A stretch of DNA of 64,000 bases from Ehretia macrophylla (taxonomy: Eukaryota; Streptophyta; Magnoliopsida; Boraginales; Ehretiaceae): the NCBI GenBank assembly GCA_037974665.1, contig CM075770.1:59531850-59595849 (forward strand), read 5' to 3'. The notes beneath the pieces are model-generated. The model searched no databases. It was not told where the DNA came from and saw only the letters and a program-made list of their open reading frames with translations. The stretch's first letter is position 1; each line of letters starts with the position of its first letter. Both the position numbers and the translations under genes were made by a program. Shown here piece by piece: positions 23,114 through 33,464 of this stretch.

Positions 23114-23490
23114 TAGGCATTGTATGTAAAGTATATTTTTTTTTTTTTTTGCCTTTTGTAATGAAGACTTTCGTCTTTAATGAAAAGAGTTTCTCTTTTT
23201 GTTGATTTATTGTTTCCTTTTTTCGTATTTGGTTTTGTTAGGTCATGCCTTTTCAAAACTCTTTATCTGATTGAAGGATAATTTGATGTCTTTGGGAGGG
23301 GTCGTGCCCCCAGCCTTGGACCTCGAGGATCGTGCTCCTTGGTCTAAATCTTGGGAGTCGTGCCCCATTGCCTTGACCCTCGGCTTCCCTCTATTGGGAC
23401 TTAATTTTCCTCTTCTACAATCACTAACGGAAACTTTGGACGAAAAGAAGAAATAATCATAAATAGTACCCAAATATTCAAGGAAAATGA
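23114..23490. other. Convergent gap between the opposite-strand gene and gag-pol of element B
   Basis: 377 bp containing a T-run at about 23138-23152 and AT-rich sequence that could hold 3' ends of both transcripts. I see no AATAAA in the plus direction; TTTAATGAAAAG at about 23175 is the nearest thing. No coding signal. Confidence 0.5.
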
Positions 23491-26400
23491 TTACATGCAA
23501 TATTTTCTTAGATGCTCCACATGCCACGCATTTCTTAGCTCCTTGCCATCGAGGTCTTTGAGCCTGTAAGTTCCGGGTTTGACCTCTTTAATTATCGTGT
23601 ATGGGCCTTCCCAGTTTGGTCCGAGTTTTCCCTGATTTGAATCAGGTTTGAAGATTGCTCTTCTAAGGACTAGATCCCCCTCTTTAAGTTCTCTGTTCCT
23701 TACTTTCTTTTTGAAATTCCTAGCCATAGCCCTCTTGCCTTCGAGCATCTTTATTCTAGCTTTCTCTCTGAATTCTTCCACCAAATCCAAGTCTTCTCGT
23801 AGGGCCTGGTTATTAACTTCTTCTTCATACTCAGCGACTCTTTGGCTTGTCGAGCCAATTTCTACAGGCAGGACAGCATCTACCCCGAATGTTAGGCTGA
23901 AAGGGGTTTCGCCTGTCGACTCGTTTGGCGTTGTTCTGTGTCCCCATAGCACTTCTGGCAAAACTTCGGCCCAGAGGCCTTTGGCGGCTGCCAGCTTCTT
24001 TTTCAGACCCTGCAAAATAGATCTGTTAGCGTTCTCTACTTGACCATTAGTTTGCGGATGTGCTACAGAAGCAAATCTAAGGGAAACGCCTAACTCCGAG
24101 CATTGTTTCCTAAAATAGTGGCAATCGAACTGGGTTCCGTGATCTGTAACTATCACCCTTGGAATTCCAAATCTGCATACAACATGTTTCCACACAAAAT
24201 TCCAAGCATTCCTATCTGTAGTCTTGGCGACGGGCTCGGCTTCCACCCATTTGGTAAAGTAATCCACCATCACAAAACATTTGACCCTCTGACCTGTGCT
24301 CATTGGGAAAGGTCCTAATATATCCAGACCCCACTGAGCGAATGGGCAGGGGCTTACCATCACAGTCAACTCCACTGCAGGTTGTCGTGGAATTCTTGAG
24401 AACCTCTGGCATGTATCGCATTTTTGCACCAAGCGCCGAGCGTCCTCATTCAAGGTTGGCCAGAAATACCCATATCTCAATATCTTTCGAGCCAAAGCTC
24501 TGTGGCCTATGTGATTACCGCAAATCCCCTCGTGCATTTCTCTGAGTATATAATCGCCCTCACCTTTGTCTACACACTTCAGCATGGGCCAAGTAAATGC
24601 TTTTCGATACAGTTGCTTTCCGAGCATTACATATTTTGGAGCTCGGTTTTTTACCTTTCTTGCCTCTTCACTATTTTCCGGTAAGATCCCCTTTTCAAGA
24701 AAATCGACCATAGGCAACATCCATGACTCACTGTGTTCCACCTGGATTACCTCCTTGCGCTCCTGGACTATGCTTGGCTCAAAAACCTCCTCCACCTCTA
24801 TCGTTATTGGCCCCGTTACTCCTACTGCAAGCTTCGAGAGAACATCTGCTTTCTCGTTCTCCGTCCGGGGTATATGGCTGATTGTGAATTGATTCAATCC
24901 TGCCACTATACTTTTTACTTTGGCTAAGTAAGCCGCCATGGTTTCATCTTTGGCTTCGTACTCTCCTTCTATTTGGCTTGCCACCAATTGTGAGTCTGTG
25001 TGAGCTTCTATTGCATCAGCCCCCATCGCCTGAGCTGTTTTAATACCTGCAATAAGGGCTTCATATTCAGCCTCATTATTTGAGGCTGAGAAGCGGAACT
25101 TCAAAGCGAACTGTAATTCGCCGCCATCTGGATCTCGAAGTATGACTCCAGCTCCGCTGCCGCTTTTTCCTGAGGCTCCATCTACCCAAATTTTCCACGG
25201 CCTTGGATTAGCCGTAGATGGCTCTCCTGTGAATTCCACTATGAAATCTGCCACAGCTTGAGCTTTTATCGCAGTCCTTGGTCTGAATGTGATGTCAAAT
25301 TGGCTCAACTCCACAGACCACTTTAGGAGCCTTCCTGATGCTTCTGGTTTTTGCAGCATCTGTTTAAACGGCATGTCTGTCATAACACATATGGGGTGTG
25401 CCTCAAAGTAATGTCTAAGCTTTCTTGAGGCCACCAGTAGAGCTAATGTCATTCGCTCTACAGGAGGATACCTCAGCTCAGCTCCTTTAAGTATTTGGCT
25501 GATATAGTAAACTGGCCTCTGCTGTTTTCCATCCTGCCGTACTAGTGCTGCCGCCACAGCTACTGGGGATACTGCCAAATATACGTACAAAGTCTCACTG
25601 GGCTCTGGTCTGGACATCAAAGGTGCCGAGCTTAGGTACTCCTTCAATTTTTCAAAAGCTTCTTGACATTCTACCGTCCACTGAAAATTCTTTGGTTTAC
25701 GCAGGATTTTGAACAGAGGAGCACACCTGTCTGCTGACTTAGCCATGAATCTGCTTAAGGCTGCTATCTTTCCCGTCAATTTCTGAACATCCTTAACACT
25801 TCTGGGTGGCTCAAGGTCCAAAATGGCTTGCACCTTTTCTGGATTAGCTTCGATGCCTCTTCGAGTAACCATGAAACCCAAAAATTTCCCTGCCTGGACC
25901 CCAAAAGCACATTTCTCAGGATTTAGTTTGATGCCGACTTTCCTCATTACCGAGAATGCCTCGGACAGATCCTCGATGTGAGTCTCTGCCTTCTTACTTT
26001 TCACCAACATGTCATCAACATACACCTCCATATTCCGCCCCAACTGCTCCTTGAAAACCTTGTCCATCATGCGCTGGTAACAAGCTCCTGCGTTCTTCAA
26101 ACCGAATGGCATTACCATATAGCAAAACACCCCTCGGTCTGTTATGAACGCGGTTTTCTCCTCATCTTCTGGTGCCATCCTAATCTGGTTGTACCCTTTG
26201 AAGGCATCCATGAATGACAGCATCTCAAAACCTGAGGTAGCATCTACCATTTGATCTATCCTAGGCAATGGGTAGCAGTCTTTCGGGCAGCTCCTGTTCA
26301 AATCTGTAAAGTCTATACACATCCTCCAAGCCCCAGATGCCTTTGGAACCATCACCACGTTTGCCAACCAGGTAGGGTACTCCACTTCTCGTATATGCCC

Positions 26401-28947
26401 AGCCCTCAACAATTTACTTACTTCTTCTCTGACTGCTTGATTTTTTTCTGCATGGAAGACCCGCCTTTTCTGCTTTACCGGCCTGAATGCTGGGTCTACG
26501 TTTAGCCGATGCACGGCTATTCGTGGGTCTATTCCTGTCATATCATGTACAGACCAAGCAAATACATCTTTATTACAAGATAGGAAATGAGTTATACCTT
26601 CCGCCAGGTTTTGAGGAAGCTCTGCTCCGAGCTGAACCTCCTTTCCAGTTGTCAGTTCTACTTTCTGCAATTCTTCCGCGGGTTCTCCTTTCTTCAATTC
26701 GTGTCCCTTTTTAACCTTCTTCTCCGGGATTTCAATTAGTTCCCCCTCCTCTTTTTGCAGCCTCAGACAAGCTGCGTAGCATTCCTGGGCTCTTCTCTGG
26801 TCACCTTTAACCGTCACTATTCCAGCCTCAGACGGGAACTTCATGGCCAGGTGATAAGTGGACACCACCGCTCTGAATTTTCCCAATGCTACTCTCCCCA
26901 ATATCCCATTGTATGGTGATTCACAATCTATCACAATGAAATCGAGCATCTCACTACGGCTCTGTTCATTTCGCCCGAGGATCATCTTTAGTGTTATCAT
27001 ACCCTCGGGCCTTACCTCTCTGCCATTGAAACCTAATAAGGTCCCCTTCATCATCCTCAAGTGTTCTCTTTTCAAACCCATCTTCTCAAATGTGCTTAGG
27101 AAAAGAACCTCCGCCGAGCTTCCTGTATCAATCATGATCTTGCGCACCACGATCCCAGCGATGTCTGCTGCAATCACCAGAGGGTCATCATGGGGCAATA
27201 CTAGACCATTCAAATCTTCATCTCCAAAGGTGATATCTTCTTCCACCCTTGGTCTCTTCATCGGGGGATCTCCGCGACCTGCTCTACGGTAACCCTTTCT
27301 GGCCTGAAGATTTTCCCCTCCCGAAGCCATACCTCCTGTTATCATATCAACCTCCACCTGAGCACGTGCTGCTTGAGCGTGTCTCGGGCTTCTCTCCCTC
27401 TGTCTCCCCTCCTGGTTGTCCCTCCTGACGTAGGCTTGCAGGTGTCCACGCCTGATTAGGGCTTCAATCTCATCTTTCAAATTTCTGCAGGCCTCAGTAT
27501 CGTGCCCGAAATCTTTGTGATACCTGCAATACTGCCCTTTGCCCTTACGGCGCTCCTTTTCCGTTTTCATCTTTGGCGGATCTGGAAGATTCATCCGTGT
27601 TCGGATTTCAGCCAATATCTGAGATCTGGGTTTCATCAAAGGAGTATAGTTGTTGAACCCCCGCCATCTAGGTGGCTCCCTTCTTTCCCTTCCTCTCTGC
27701 TCTTGTCGGCCCTCCTCAACCTTTCTTTCTTTCTGGGTTATATGAGCTTGACTGCTCTGCCCTTTTCTCCTAGGGTCTTCCTCCTTCTCTGCCATTGCCA
27801 CCTCTTCTACTTTGATATACTTCTCTGCTCTAGTCATTAATTCTGTCATATTTTGTGGAGTCTTTTTAGCTAGAGAAGCTTGGAGCAATTCATTTGTTAC
27901 CCCTTTCGTAAACGCCTGTATCGCAAATTTCTGATCAAATTGCGTACATTGTAGGGTAGCCTCATTAAAACGGGTTGCATACTGCCGAAGGGTTTCTCCC
28001 TTTCTTTGCTTTAGACCGAGCAACGAGGTGGTATGACGTGTTGGCTTGATAGCCGAAGAAAATCTTCCTACAAACAATTCTGTCAGTTGTGAGTAAGAAT
28101 CGATCGATCCTTCTTCCAATTCGTCGTACCATACTCTAGCCGCCTCCACCAACGTTCCTGCAAAAGCCTTACACACCCAGGCCTCCGGCAATTCCGTGAA
28201 CTCCATCTTGTGTCTAAAAATTGCCAAGTGATCTTTGGGGTCCCCATGCCCATCATAGGTGGGCAAATATGGCAATTTGTATCGCGCGGGCTTTGGAACT
28301 TCGTTGATAGTACGATTGAAAGGGTTTGGGCCCCTGAAAGCTCCTGCTACCGAGACAGTACAAGTAGTGCCTTCTCTTTGGCCACTTCTAGATGGGCCTC
28401 GTTCTGCTGTATCTGAGCCCTGTGAAGATCCGGTGGAGTTTATTGCCTCTCTGTGTTGCCCCCCAGTATGAATCTGCTGCACTGATTCTCTTGGGTTGGC
28501 TGCGCTTTTGGTTGGTTGGGTTTTTTGGTGTGTGGGACTTTGCTGCGATGCTTGACGCGGTTGGTTTTCTGAGAAGTGCTGTGCTGGCTGAGGTGTTGGG
28601 TTATTTATGGCTTTTTTCAACTCCTCCAGGGTTTGTAGGATATATCCAAGATCTACAGGCTGGTTAGTTTGTGGAGCTTGCATTGTGGCAGTGGGATACT
28701 GCCACCCTGGGTACCAAGTAGGTCCTTGCGAATAGTTTTGCGGATATGTAGGTAGGTAACTGGGGTATGGATTTGTGTATGGATTGGTGTAGGGTGGATG
28801 GTTTCCTGTAGGTATTTCTACCCTTGGAGGCGGTAGATCAGTCTGTCCGAGGTTGGAGGGCTCTCCGGGACAGAACTGCACATTTGGCTGTTCTACAGCC
28901 TCTTCTTCATGTATGCTTACAACATTATGACTTCGGGTAGTTACCAT
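23491..28947 (-). CDS. Gag-pol polyprotein of element B (Tat-lineage Ty3/gypsy)
   Basis: 1818 residues with no break. It would make the capsid and all enzymes for cytoplasmic reverse transcription and nuclear integration. Gag fills about residues 1-560, with a Pro/Gln-rich N-terminus, a retrotransposon gag domain at about 220-390 and a zinc-knuckle-like YCRYHKDFGHDTEACR at about 475-490. Protease DTGSSA has its Asp at 607. RT has MCIDFTDLN, MPFGLKNAGACYQ and an intact YVDD at 976-979. An RNase H follows. A second, archaeal-type RNase H (WVDGASG, Asp1256; SNNEAEYEAL; HTDSQLV) marks the Tat lineage. Integrase has a zinc region with CDTCQRF and a D,D35E triad at Asp1542, Asp1602 and Glu1638. The ATG lies about 40 nt from the primer site, so the leader is very short. 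No stop separates gag from pol. No chromodomain is seen. Confidence 0.95.
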   Translation of the reverse strand: MVTTRSHNVVSIHEEEAVEQPNVQFCPGEPSNLGQTDLPPPRVEIPTGNHPPYTNPYTNPYPSYLPTYPQNYSQGPTWYPGWQYPTATMQAPQTNQPVDLGYILQTLEELKKAINNPTPQPAQHFSENQPRQASQQSPTHQKTQPTKSAANPRESVQQIHTGGQHREAINSTGSSQGSDTAERGPSRSGQREGTTCTVSVAGAFRGPNPFNRTINEVPKPARYKLPYLPTYDGHGDPKDHLAIFRHKMEFTELPEAWVCKAFAGTLVEAARVWYDELEEGSIDSYSQLTELFVGRFSSAIKPTRHTTSLLGLKQRKGETLRQYATRFNEATLQCTQFDQKFAIQAFTKGVTNELLQASLAKKTPQNMTELMTRAEKYIKVEEVAMAEKEEDPRRKGQSSQAHITQKERKVEEGRQEQRGRERREPPRWRGFNNYTPLMKPRSQILAEIRTRMNLPDPPKMKTEKERRKGKGQYCRYHKDFGHDTEACRNLKDEIEALIRRGHLQAYVRRDNQEGRQRERSPRHAQAARAQVEVDMITGGMASGGENLQARKGYRRAGRGDPPMKRPRVEEDITFGDEDLNGLVLPHDDPLVIAADIAGIVVRKIMIDTGSSAEVLFLSTFEKMGLKREHLRMMKGTLLGFNGREVRPEGMITLKMILGRNEQSRSEMLDFIVIDCESPYNGILGRVALGKFRAVVSTYHLAMKFPSEAGIVTVKGDQRRAQECYAACLRLQKEEGELIEIPEKKVKKGHELKKGEPAEELQKVELTTGKEVQLGAELPQNLAEGITHFLSCNKDVFAWSVHDMTGIDPRIAVHRLNVDPAFRPVKQKRRVFHAEKNQAVREEVSKLLRAGHIREVEYPTWLANVVMVPKASGAWRMCIDFTDLNRSCPKDCYPLPRIDQMVDATSGFEMLSFMDAFKGYNQIRMAPEDEEKTAFITDRGVFCYMVMPFGLKNAGACYQRMMDKVFKEQLGRNMEVYVDDMLVKSKKAETHIEDLSEAFSVMRKVGIKLNPEKCAFGVQAGKFLGFMVTRRGIEANPEKVQAILDLEPPRSVKDVQKLTGKIAALSRFMAKSADRCAPLFKILRKPKNFQWTVECQEAFEKLKEYLSSAPLMSRPEPSETLYVYLAVSPVAVAAALVRQDGKQQRPVYYISQILKGAELRYPPVERMTLALLVASRKLRHYFEAHPICVMTDMPFKQMLQKPEASGRLLKWSVELSQFDITFRPRTAIKAQAVADFIVEFTGEPSTANPRPWKIWVDGASGKSGSGAGVILRDPDGGELQFALKFRFSASNNEAEYEALIAGIKTAQAMGADAIEAHTDSQLVASQIEGEYEAKDETMAAYLAKVKSIVAGLNQFTISHIPRTENEKADVLSKLAVGVTGPITIEVEEVFEPSIVQERKEVIQVEHSESWMLPMVDFLEKGILPENSEEARKVKNRAPKYVMLGKQLYRKAFTWPMLKCVDKGEGDYILREMHEGICGNHIGHRALARKILRYGYFWPTLNEDARRLVQKCDTCQRFSRIPRQPAVELTVMVSPCPFAQWGLDILGPFPMSTGQRVKCFVMVDYFTKWVEAEPVAKTTDRNAWNFVWKHVVCRFGIPRVIVTDHGTQFDCHYFRKQCSELGVSLRFASVAHPQTNGQVENANRSILQGLKKKLAAAKGLWAEVLPEVLWGHRTTPNESTGETPFSLTFGVDAVLPVEIGSTSQRVAEYEEEVNNQALREDLDLVEEFREKARIKMLEGKRAMARNFKKKVRNRELKEGDLVLRRAIFKPDSNQGKLGPNWEGPYTIIKEVKPGTYRLKDLDGKELRNAWHVEHLRKYCM

Positions 28948-28987
28948 GGTGTGATCTTGTGAGTTCTCAGTGGGGGATTTAGAATCG

Positions 28988-29005
28988 GCCCCACGGTGGG
29001 CGCCA
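28988..29005 (-). promoter_or_regulatory. Primer binding site of element B
   Basis: Minus strand reads TGGCGCCCACCGTGGGGC, 3 bp inside the 5' LTR. It begins TGG (complement of a tRNA CCA end) and is not the initiator-Met site used by elements A and C. Tat elements are often primed by other tRNAs such as Arg; I cannot assign the tRNA here. Confidence 0.75.
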
Positions 29006-29217
29006 ACCTGTTAAGGTAGAAAAATGACGTGCCGCAAGTGGTCCTCACGCTCCGCCTCTATGCCTGCAAAAAACAAAGAGAGCTTGACGGGTCTAGCCCG
29101 TATTAGCACTCCGATGCTTAAGTTAGCTTCTTGCTTCTGTGGAGAAGGAAATGTATATATGTGTATATGTGTAAGTATCAGATGTACCTCCCCTTTTCCT
29201 TGCTCAATCTTCTGCCT

Positions 29218-29223
29218 TTTATA
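29218..29223 (-). promoter_or_regulatory. TATA box of element B 5' LTR
   Basis: Minus strand TCTATAAAAGGCAG, about 320 bp past the palindrome array in the direction of transcription and about 210 bp before the LTR end. Expected to be the promoter for genomic RNA and gag-pol. Confidence 0.7.
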
Positions 29224-29543
29224 GACACCTTGGCTTCTGGTTTAAAAGACAAGTCACATGGTTGCTGAGTCACAAAGGAGATGTCATCATTGCAGCTGAG
29301 TCAAAAGATTAAAGGTGCAGTAGTGGATCATCATTACAAACATGTGTGGATTATTAAAAGACCAGTGGATAATTATTTAGATGGCTTAGTGAGAGATTAG
29401 CTGAGGATTCTCTGAGTTTATAGAACAAAGCATTCCAGTGCAAAAAAGGTAACTCAGACAGTCCTACCTCACTTGGCACTAGAAAGAGTCCTTTTGCGCA
29501 CGACAATCAAAGTCCGAGAACTTAAACTTGTCTCTGAGAACCT

Positions 29544-30399
29544 GTCCGAGGTCAACAGGACCTCGGAAAATAAACGTCCGAGGTCTGTAGACCTCGGAAT
29601 ACTGCGTCCGAGGTCCTTGGACCTTGGACTGTTGATGTCCGAGGTCCAAGACCTCGGACTCTTCTTGTCCGAGGTCCTTGGACCTCGGACTGTAGGCGTC
29701 CGAGGTCCTTGGACCTCGGACAGCATGTGTCCGAGGTCCTGGACCTCGAACAAGTTGTGTCCGAGGTCCGTGGACCTCGGACTGAGCTGTCCGAGGTCCT
29801 GGACCTCGGACAAGTTGTGTCCGAGGTCCGTGGACCTCGGACTGAGCTGTCCGAGGTCCTTGGACCTCGGACTGTAGATGTCCGAGGTCCTTGGACCTCG
29901 GACAGCATGTGGCCGAGGTCCTGGACCTCGGACAAGGTGTGTGCGAGGTCCGTGGGCCTCGGACTGGGCTGTCCGAGCTCCTGGCCCTCGGACAAGTTGT
30001 GTCCGAGGTCCGTGGACCTCGGACTGAGCTGTCCGAGGTCCTTGGACCTCGGACAGCATGTGTCCGAGGTCCTGGACCTCGGACAAGTTGTGTCCGAGGT
30101 CCGTGGACCTCGGACTGTGCTGTCCGAGGTCCTTGGACCTCGGACAGCATGTGTCCGAGGTCCTGGACCTCGGACAAGTTGTGTCCGAGGTCCGTGGACC
30201 TCGGACAAGTTGTGTCCGAGGTCCGTGGACCTCGGACTGAGCTGTTCGGGGGCCTTGGACCTCGGACAGCATGTGGCCGAGGGCCTGGACCTCGGACTCT
30301 TCTTGTCCGAGGTCCTGGACCTCGGGCTGTAGATGTCCGAGGTCCTTGGACCTCGGACGTTGCCATGTCCCTCTGTTCGAGGTCTCGCGGACCCCGAAC
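29544..30399. repeat. Palindrome array in U3 of element B (5' LTR)
   Basis: Same order of palindromes and linkers as at 18934-19789. Several arms here carry T-to-G or A-to-G changes (for example TGTGGCCGAGG for TGTGTCCGAGG) that spoil individual palindromes, concentrated in two patches. Confidence 0.95.
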
Positions 30400-30472
30400 G
30401 AAGATACTTCTTTCTGACTGGGGTTGATTTGCAATTTTGTAAAAATTTAGGGATTTTATACATATCACGAGG

Positions 30473-30580
30473 TATACACGAAAACCAAGACAGGACACGT
30501 AATCCTAGGTCGGTCATATAATTTTAGGTCTAAGGCGCACAAATCGAGGTAAGACACGTTATTCGGTGTCGGGCCTCACA
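30473..30580 (-). repeat. Element A 3' LTR, remaining 108 bp after element B
   Basis: Continues the LTR sequence broken at 18397 and ends TCGGGCCTCACA, the complement of the LTR start. The unbroken version is at about 37460-37572. Confidence 0.92.
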
Positions 30581-30597
30581 TCCTCCCCTCCTTAAAA
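30581..30597 (-). promoter_or_regulatory. Polypurine tract of element A
   Basis: Minus strand TTTTAAGGAGGGGAGGA directly before LTR start TGTGAGG, preceded by GAATTTCGGGACGAAATTC. The same arrangement stands before the 3' LTR of element C, tying the two families together. Confidence 0.82.
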
Positions 30598-33439
30598 GAA
30601 TTTCGTCCCGAAATTCATTCTTACTTGTTAAGGTCATTTAGACGGATTCCGACCATTGTCATTTTCAACTCCGGGTCGTCCTTTGCTCTGTGATCTCTCT
30701 TACCACAACGAATTCACTTCCTAGCTTTCTCCAATCATTTAATTCGGTGTGACCCCTACATTTACAGTTCGTTCCTTTGAACAACTCTCTTTTCTCCAAT
30801 TGATCTTAAGGTCGAGTTCATTAACTAAGGTTAGAATCTCCAAACATAGTCATCAAAACTGCATCGGTATCCTAACAATAGAACTATAACTCCAAAATCA
30901 TGACTCATGTTGTATCAATCTCGCATCCATACCTCAAAAGGAATATCACAATAATACCACAATCTTATGGTTACATACACTAATTTCAAGATGATAGGTC
31001 TATATCTGATTTACATATCATATCTACTAGCTTCAAATTGTTAGCACTAAGACATACACATGTTATGGATTATTTCCACAATACGACTCTATTTTCAGGA
31101 AAAACTCTCCAAACAAACTGATCCATCTCAAATCGTCATCTATCGATGGTATTATAGCCCTTCTTATCTCGTAGGTACATTAGATTAGCAAGTCTTCTAA
31201 TGACTAGTCTCCTAATCATAGGCTCCTATTCACTAACATCCTTTCCCAGCTTCGTTAACCTTCATGCCCGTAATCAAGGAGAAAGACTGTTGAGGTTCAT
31301 GAAACTCAAACTCTAAGGTTTATTAAGTACCACCAACAAATTGCCATCGAAGTTGCATGAGTAACTAATCATGTAGCACTAGTTCAACTTTTCAGTAAGC
31401 TTCATCAGCTTGTGATCCACAATTTATTTCCATATTCAAATCTCTATTTTCAAGTCACGAGGCTTCAGAACTTTCTTTTAATCTTATCCAAATTTCCTAA
31501 GACAAATAGCTTCAACCTCAAATAAATTCTACTCACCTTAATCCACGGTTACGTCATACTTAAGAAGACAATGGTCCTACTCACTTAGCGACCTAGTCAT
31601 CCCTTCGAACACTTAATGCTCGCCAATATATCTTCGACATTAATGTTACTAAGCTGGGTTCATCGCCATGTAAGTGATATCAATACTCTACTAGGTTACT
31701 AACCGTACAACAACAATCCTAGGACTATAAATGGGTACCGAAATGACCGAGCTCATAAAATACTTACACGAGATAACTTCAAGTTTGTATCAACATAAGA
31801 ATTATAACCACAATATAATCTAATAGAACTTCAAAAGTAATCAATTACTTATTTAACTATCACTACAAAATTTACCTCTCTTATTTGACGACCACAATTC
31901 GAAGTCTCCAACTGCTTGTTTCTAGAAGTGAAACGGTGCACATAGATACGGTGGTCTAACAATAGTCTCTTGGGTCATCATGACTCTGATTTATCTCTAT
32001 CTTACTCTCTTCGTTTACATGTTCAACTAACTAAGAACATCAAGACTCATCGACCTTAGGTTCTAGGGTTCACCATGAATCATCATGCATACTTACTATT
32101 AGCTATTTAGGATTACTAATCATATCCTAACGACTCCACTTTGCAACCAGATGCTTAATATCATTTCGATGGTTTATATAATAGGTCCATCGGTATTACT
32201 TAGAGATATATGCTTCCTAATATCCTCTAGGGTATCCAAACAACGAGTGCATAGAATGACTTACTTACATAATCACAACTAAATCCGAGAGGTGCCAAAT
32301 TAATACCATGATTCTTAATATAACCAATATCCAACTTAGGACCTTAGCAACATCATCTAATACATAATTCAATACCTTACACTTCCATTCGACCAAACAT
32401 TTAGGTGTAGTCTTCCGAACACGAGTTCTCGTTACACGAATTCCTCGATTCCAATATCCCCATATATTGTTATACTAAAGATTCATCAATCTTGTTAAAC
32501 TTAATCTCTAGAGTTGCCTACATGTCTCGAGGTTATCCATTGTTAAGTTACCTAAACACGTTATTCACGCCTTAATAATCTAACCCCTATCGCCCATTTC
32601 CACGAGTTCATCCCTTAATTTCTAGGTCACAAACTTACCATTGAGTGAACTTGAAACTCGTTAATATACATCTTATTAGGTTCAACGATGCTTAATTCCA
32701 ATCAAGTATGGATTCAATCGTACGAGTATATTACCAACTTCTTAGATAGCCTATCGAGCCAATTTTAAGATGTGAGAAATGGATTCAAAGAAACCTCCAA
32801 GTCAACTTCCACTATCAGCACATGAGAATATATACTACTCTACATATTTAATAGTATGTTCTTATATCTTAAGCGAAGTTGTATGTCATTAAACTTTATA
32901 CTTGAACCATAATTAGAAGAACGGTTTAACGGAATCAATAACTTCATAGCTATAAAATTGACAACTTAATCACATGTATAGGTATTTCAAAAATAAGGAG
33001 AAACTTTACCTCAACAATTATACCCGTGCTACGCATTTTATACATATGCATATCCAATAATACATACTATCCATTGAGTACCTGTGAACATGCCAGAAAT
33101 CTCTAACCGAGACTTTTCGTTCTTCCTGCATGAATTTACTTCCCTGAAAGTCCTAATTCTAACTATCTATGTGTATAAACAGTCATTTATGGTTATATAA
33201 CATGCATATGTATCAAGAAAGAAGTATAAAGGTATGCATGCATTATTGAGGGTACTAACGTGTCGGTGTGCATGACACATAATACATATAGTCCACAAAG
33301 GCACATAGTATTCAATTCTCAAAGCAATTAAAGCATATTAGCACATATTAACTCATATAAACAAGACATCACAATTACCTTAGGGCTTCTACCCATGGTC
33401 CGAGAGTTGAACCCGACTAACACCTAGTTACTAAACTAA
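30598..33439 (-). other. Non-coding interior of element A
   Basis: About 2.8 kb, AT-rich, with stops in all frames and no gag, protease, RT, RNase H or integrase motif that I can see. The end next to the primer site resembles the leader of element C (CTCTCGGACC, GGGTAGA, CCCTAA), as does the end next to the polypurine tract. The middle has no resemblance I can detect to C. It is not just a deleted C interior unless it has decayed beyond recognition. Confidence 0.8.
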
Positions 33440-33451
33440 GCTCTGATACCA
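33440..33451 (-). promoter_or_regulatory. Primer binding site of element A (initiator Met tRNA)
   Basis: Minus strand TGGTATCAGAGC, 13 bp inside the 5' LTR. Same 12 bases as in element C. Confidence 0.9.
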
Positions 33452-33464
33452 TTCTTATATAAGG

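Larger units (their letters stand above)
18398..30467 (-). mobile_element. Element B: complete Tat-lineage Ty3/gypsy retrotransposon
   Basis: 12,070 bp, flanked by the 5-bp duplication CGAGG (18393-18397 and 30468-30472) inside the LTR of element A. Read on the minus strand: 5' LTR 29009-30467 (1459 bp), primer site 28988-29005, gag-pol 23491-28947, 3' region holding an opposite-strand gene (20591-23113), polypurine tract near 19858, 3' LTR 18398-19857 (1460 bp). Domain order Gag, PR, RT, RNase H, archaeal-type RNase H, integrase is the signature of the Tat/Retand lineage. The LTRs differ at few sites and gag-pol is intact, so this is the youngest insertion in the window and may be competent. 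Confidence 0.95.
29009..30467 (-). repeat. Element B 5' LTR
   Basis: 1459 bp, aligned to 18398-19857 at an offset of 10,611 then 10,610. Drives gag-pol from the TATA box at 29218-29223. Differences from the other LTR cluster in two short patches, 29911-29990 and 30243-30290. Confidence 0.95.

Noticed and set aside
23648..28667. Plus-strand frames of 60-144 codons across element B gag-pol
   Set aside because: Shadows of the 1818-residue minus-strand gag-pol.
29469..30517. Matching long frames in the other LTR of element B
   Set aside because: Same palindrome array; no independent coding evidence.
33440..33451. tRNA-like match near LTR ends
   Set aside because: Only the 12-nt primer binding site complementary to initiator tRNA-Met; there is no cloverleaf or full tRNA gene.
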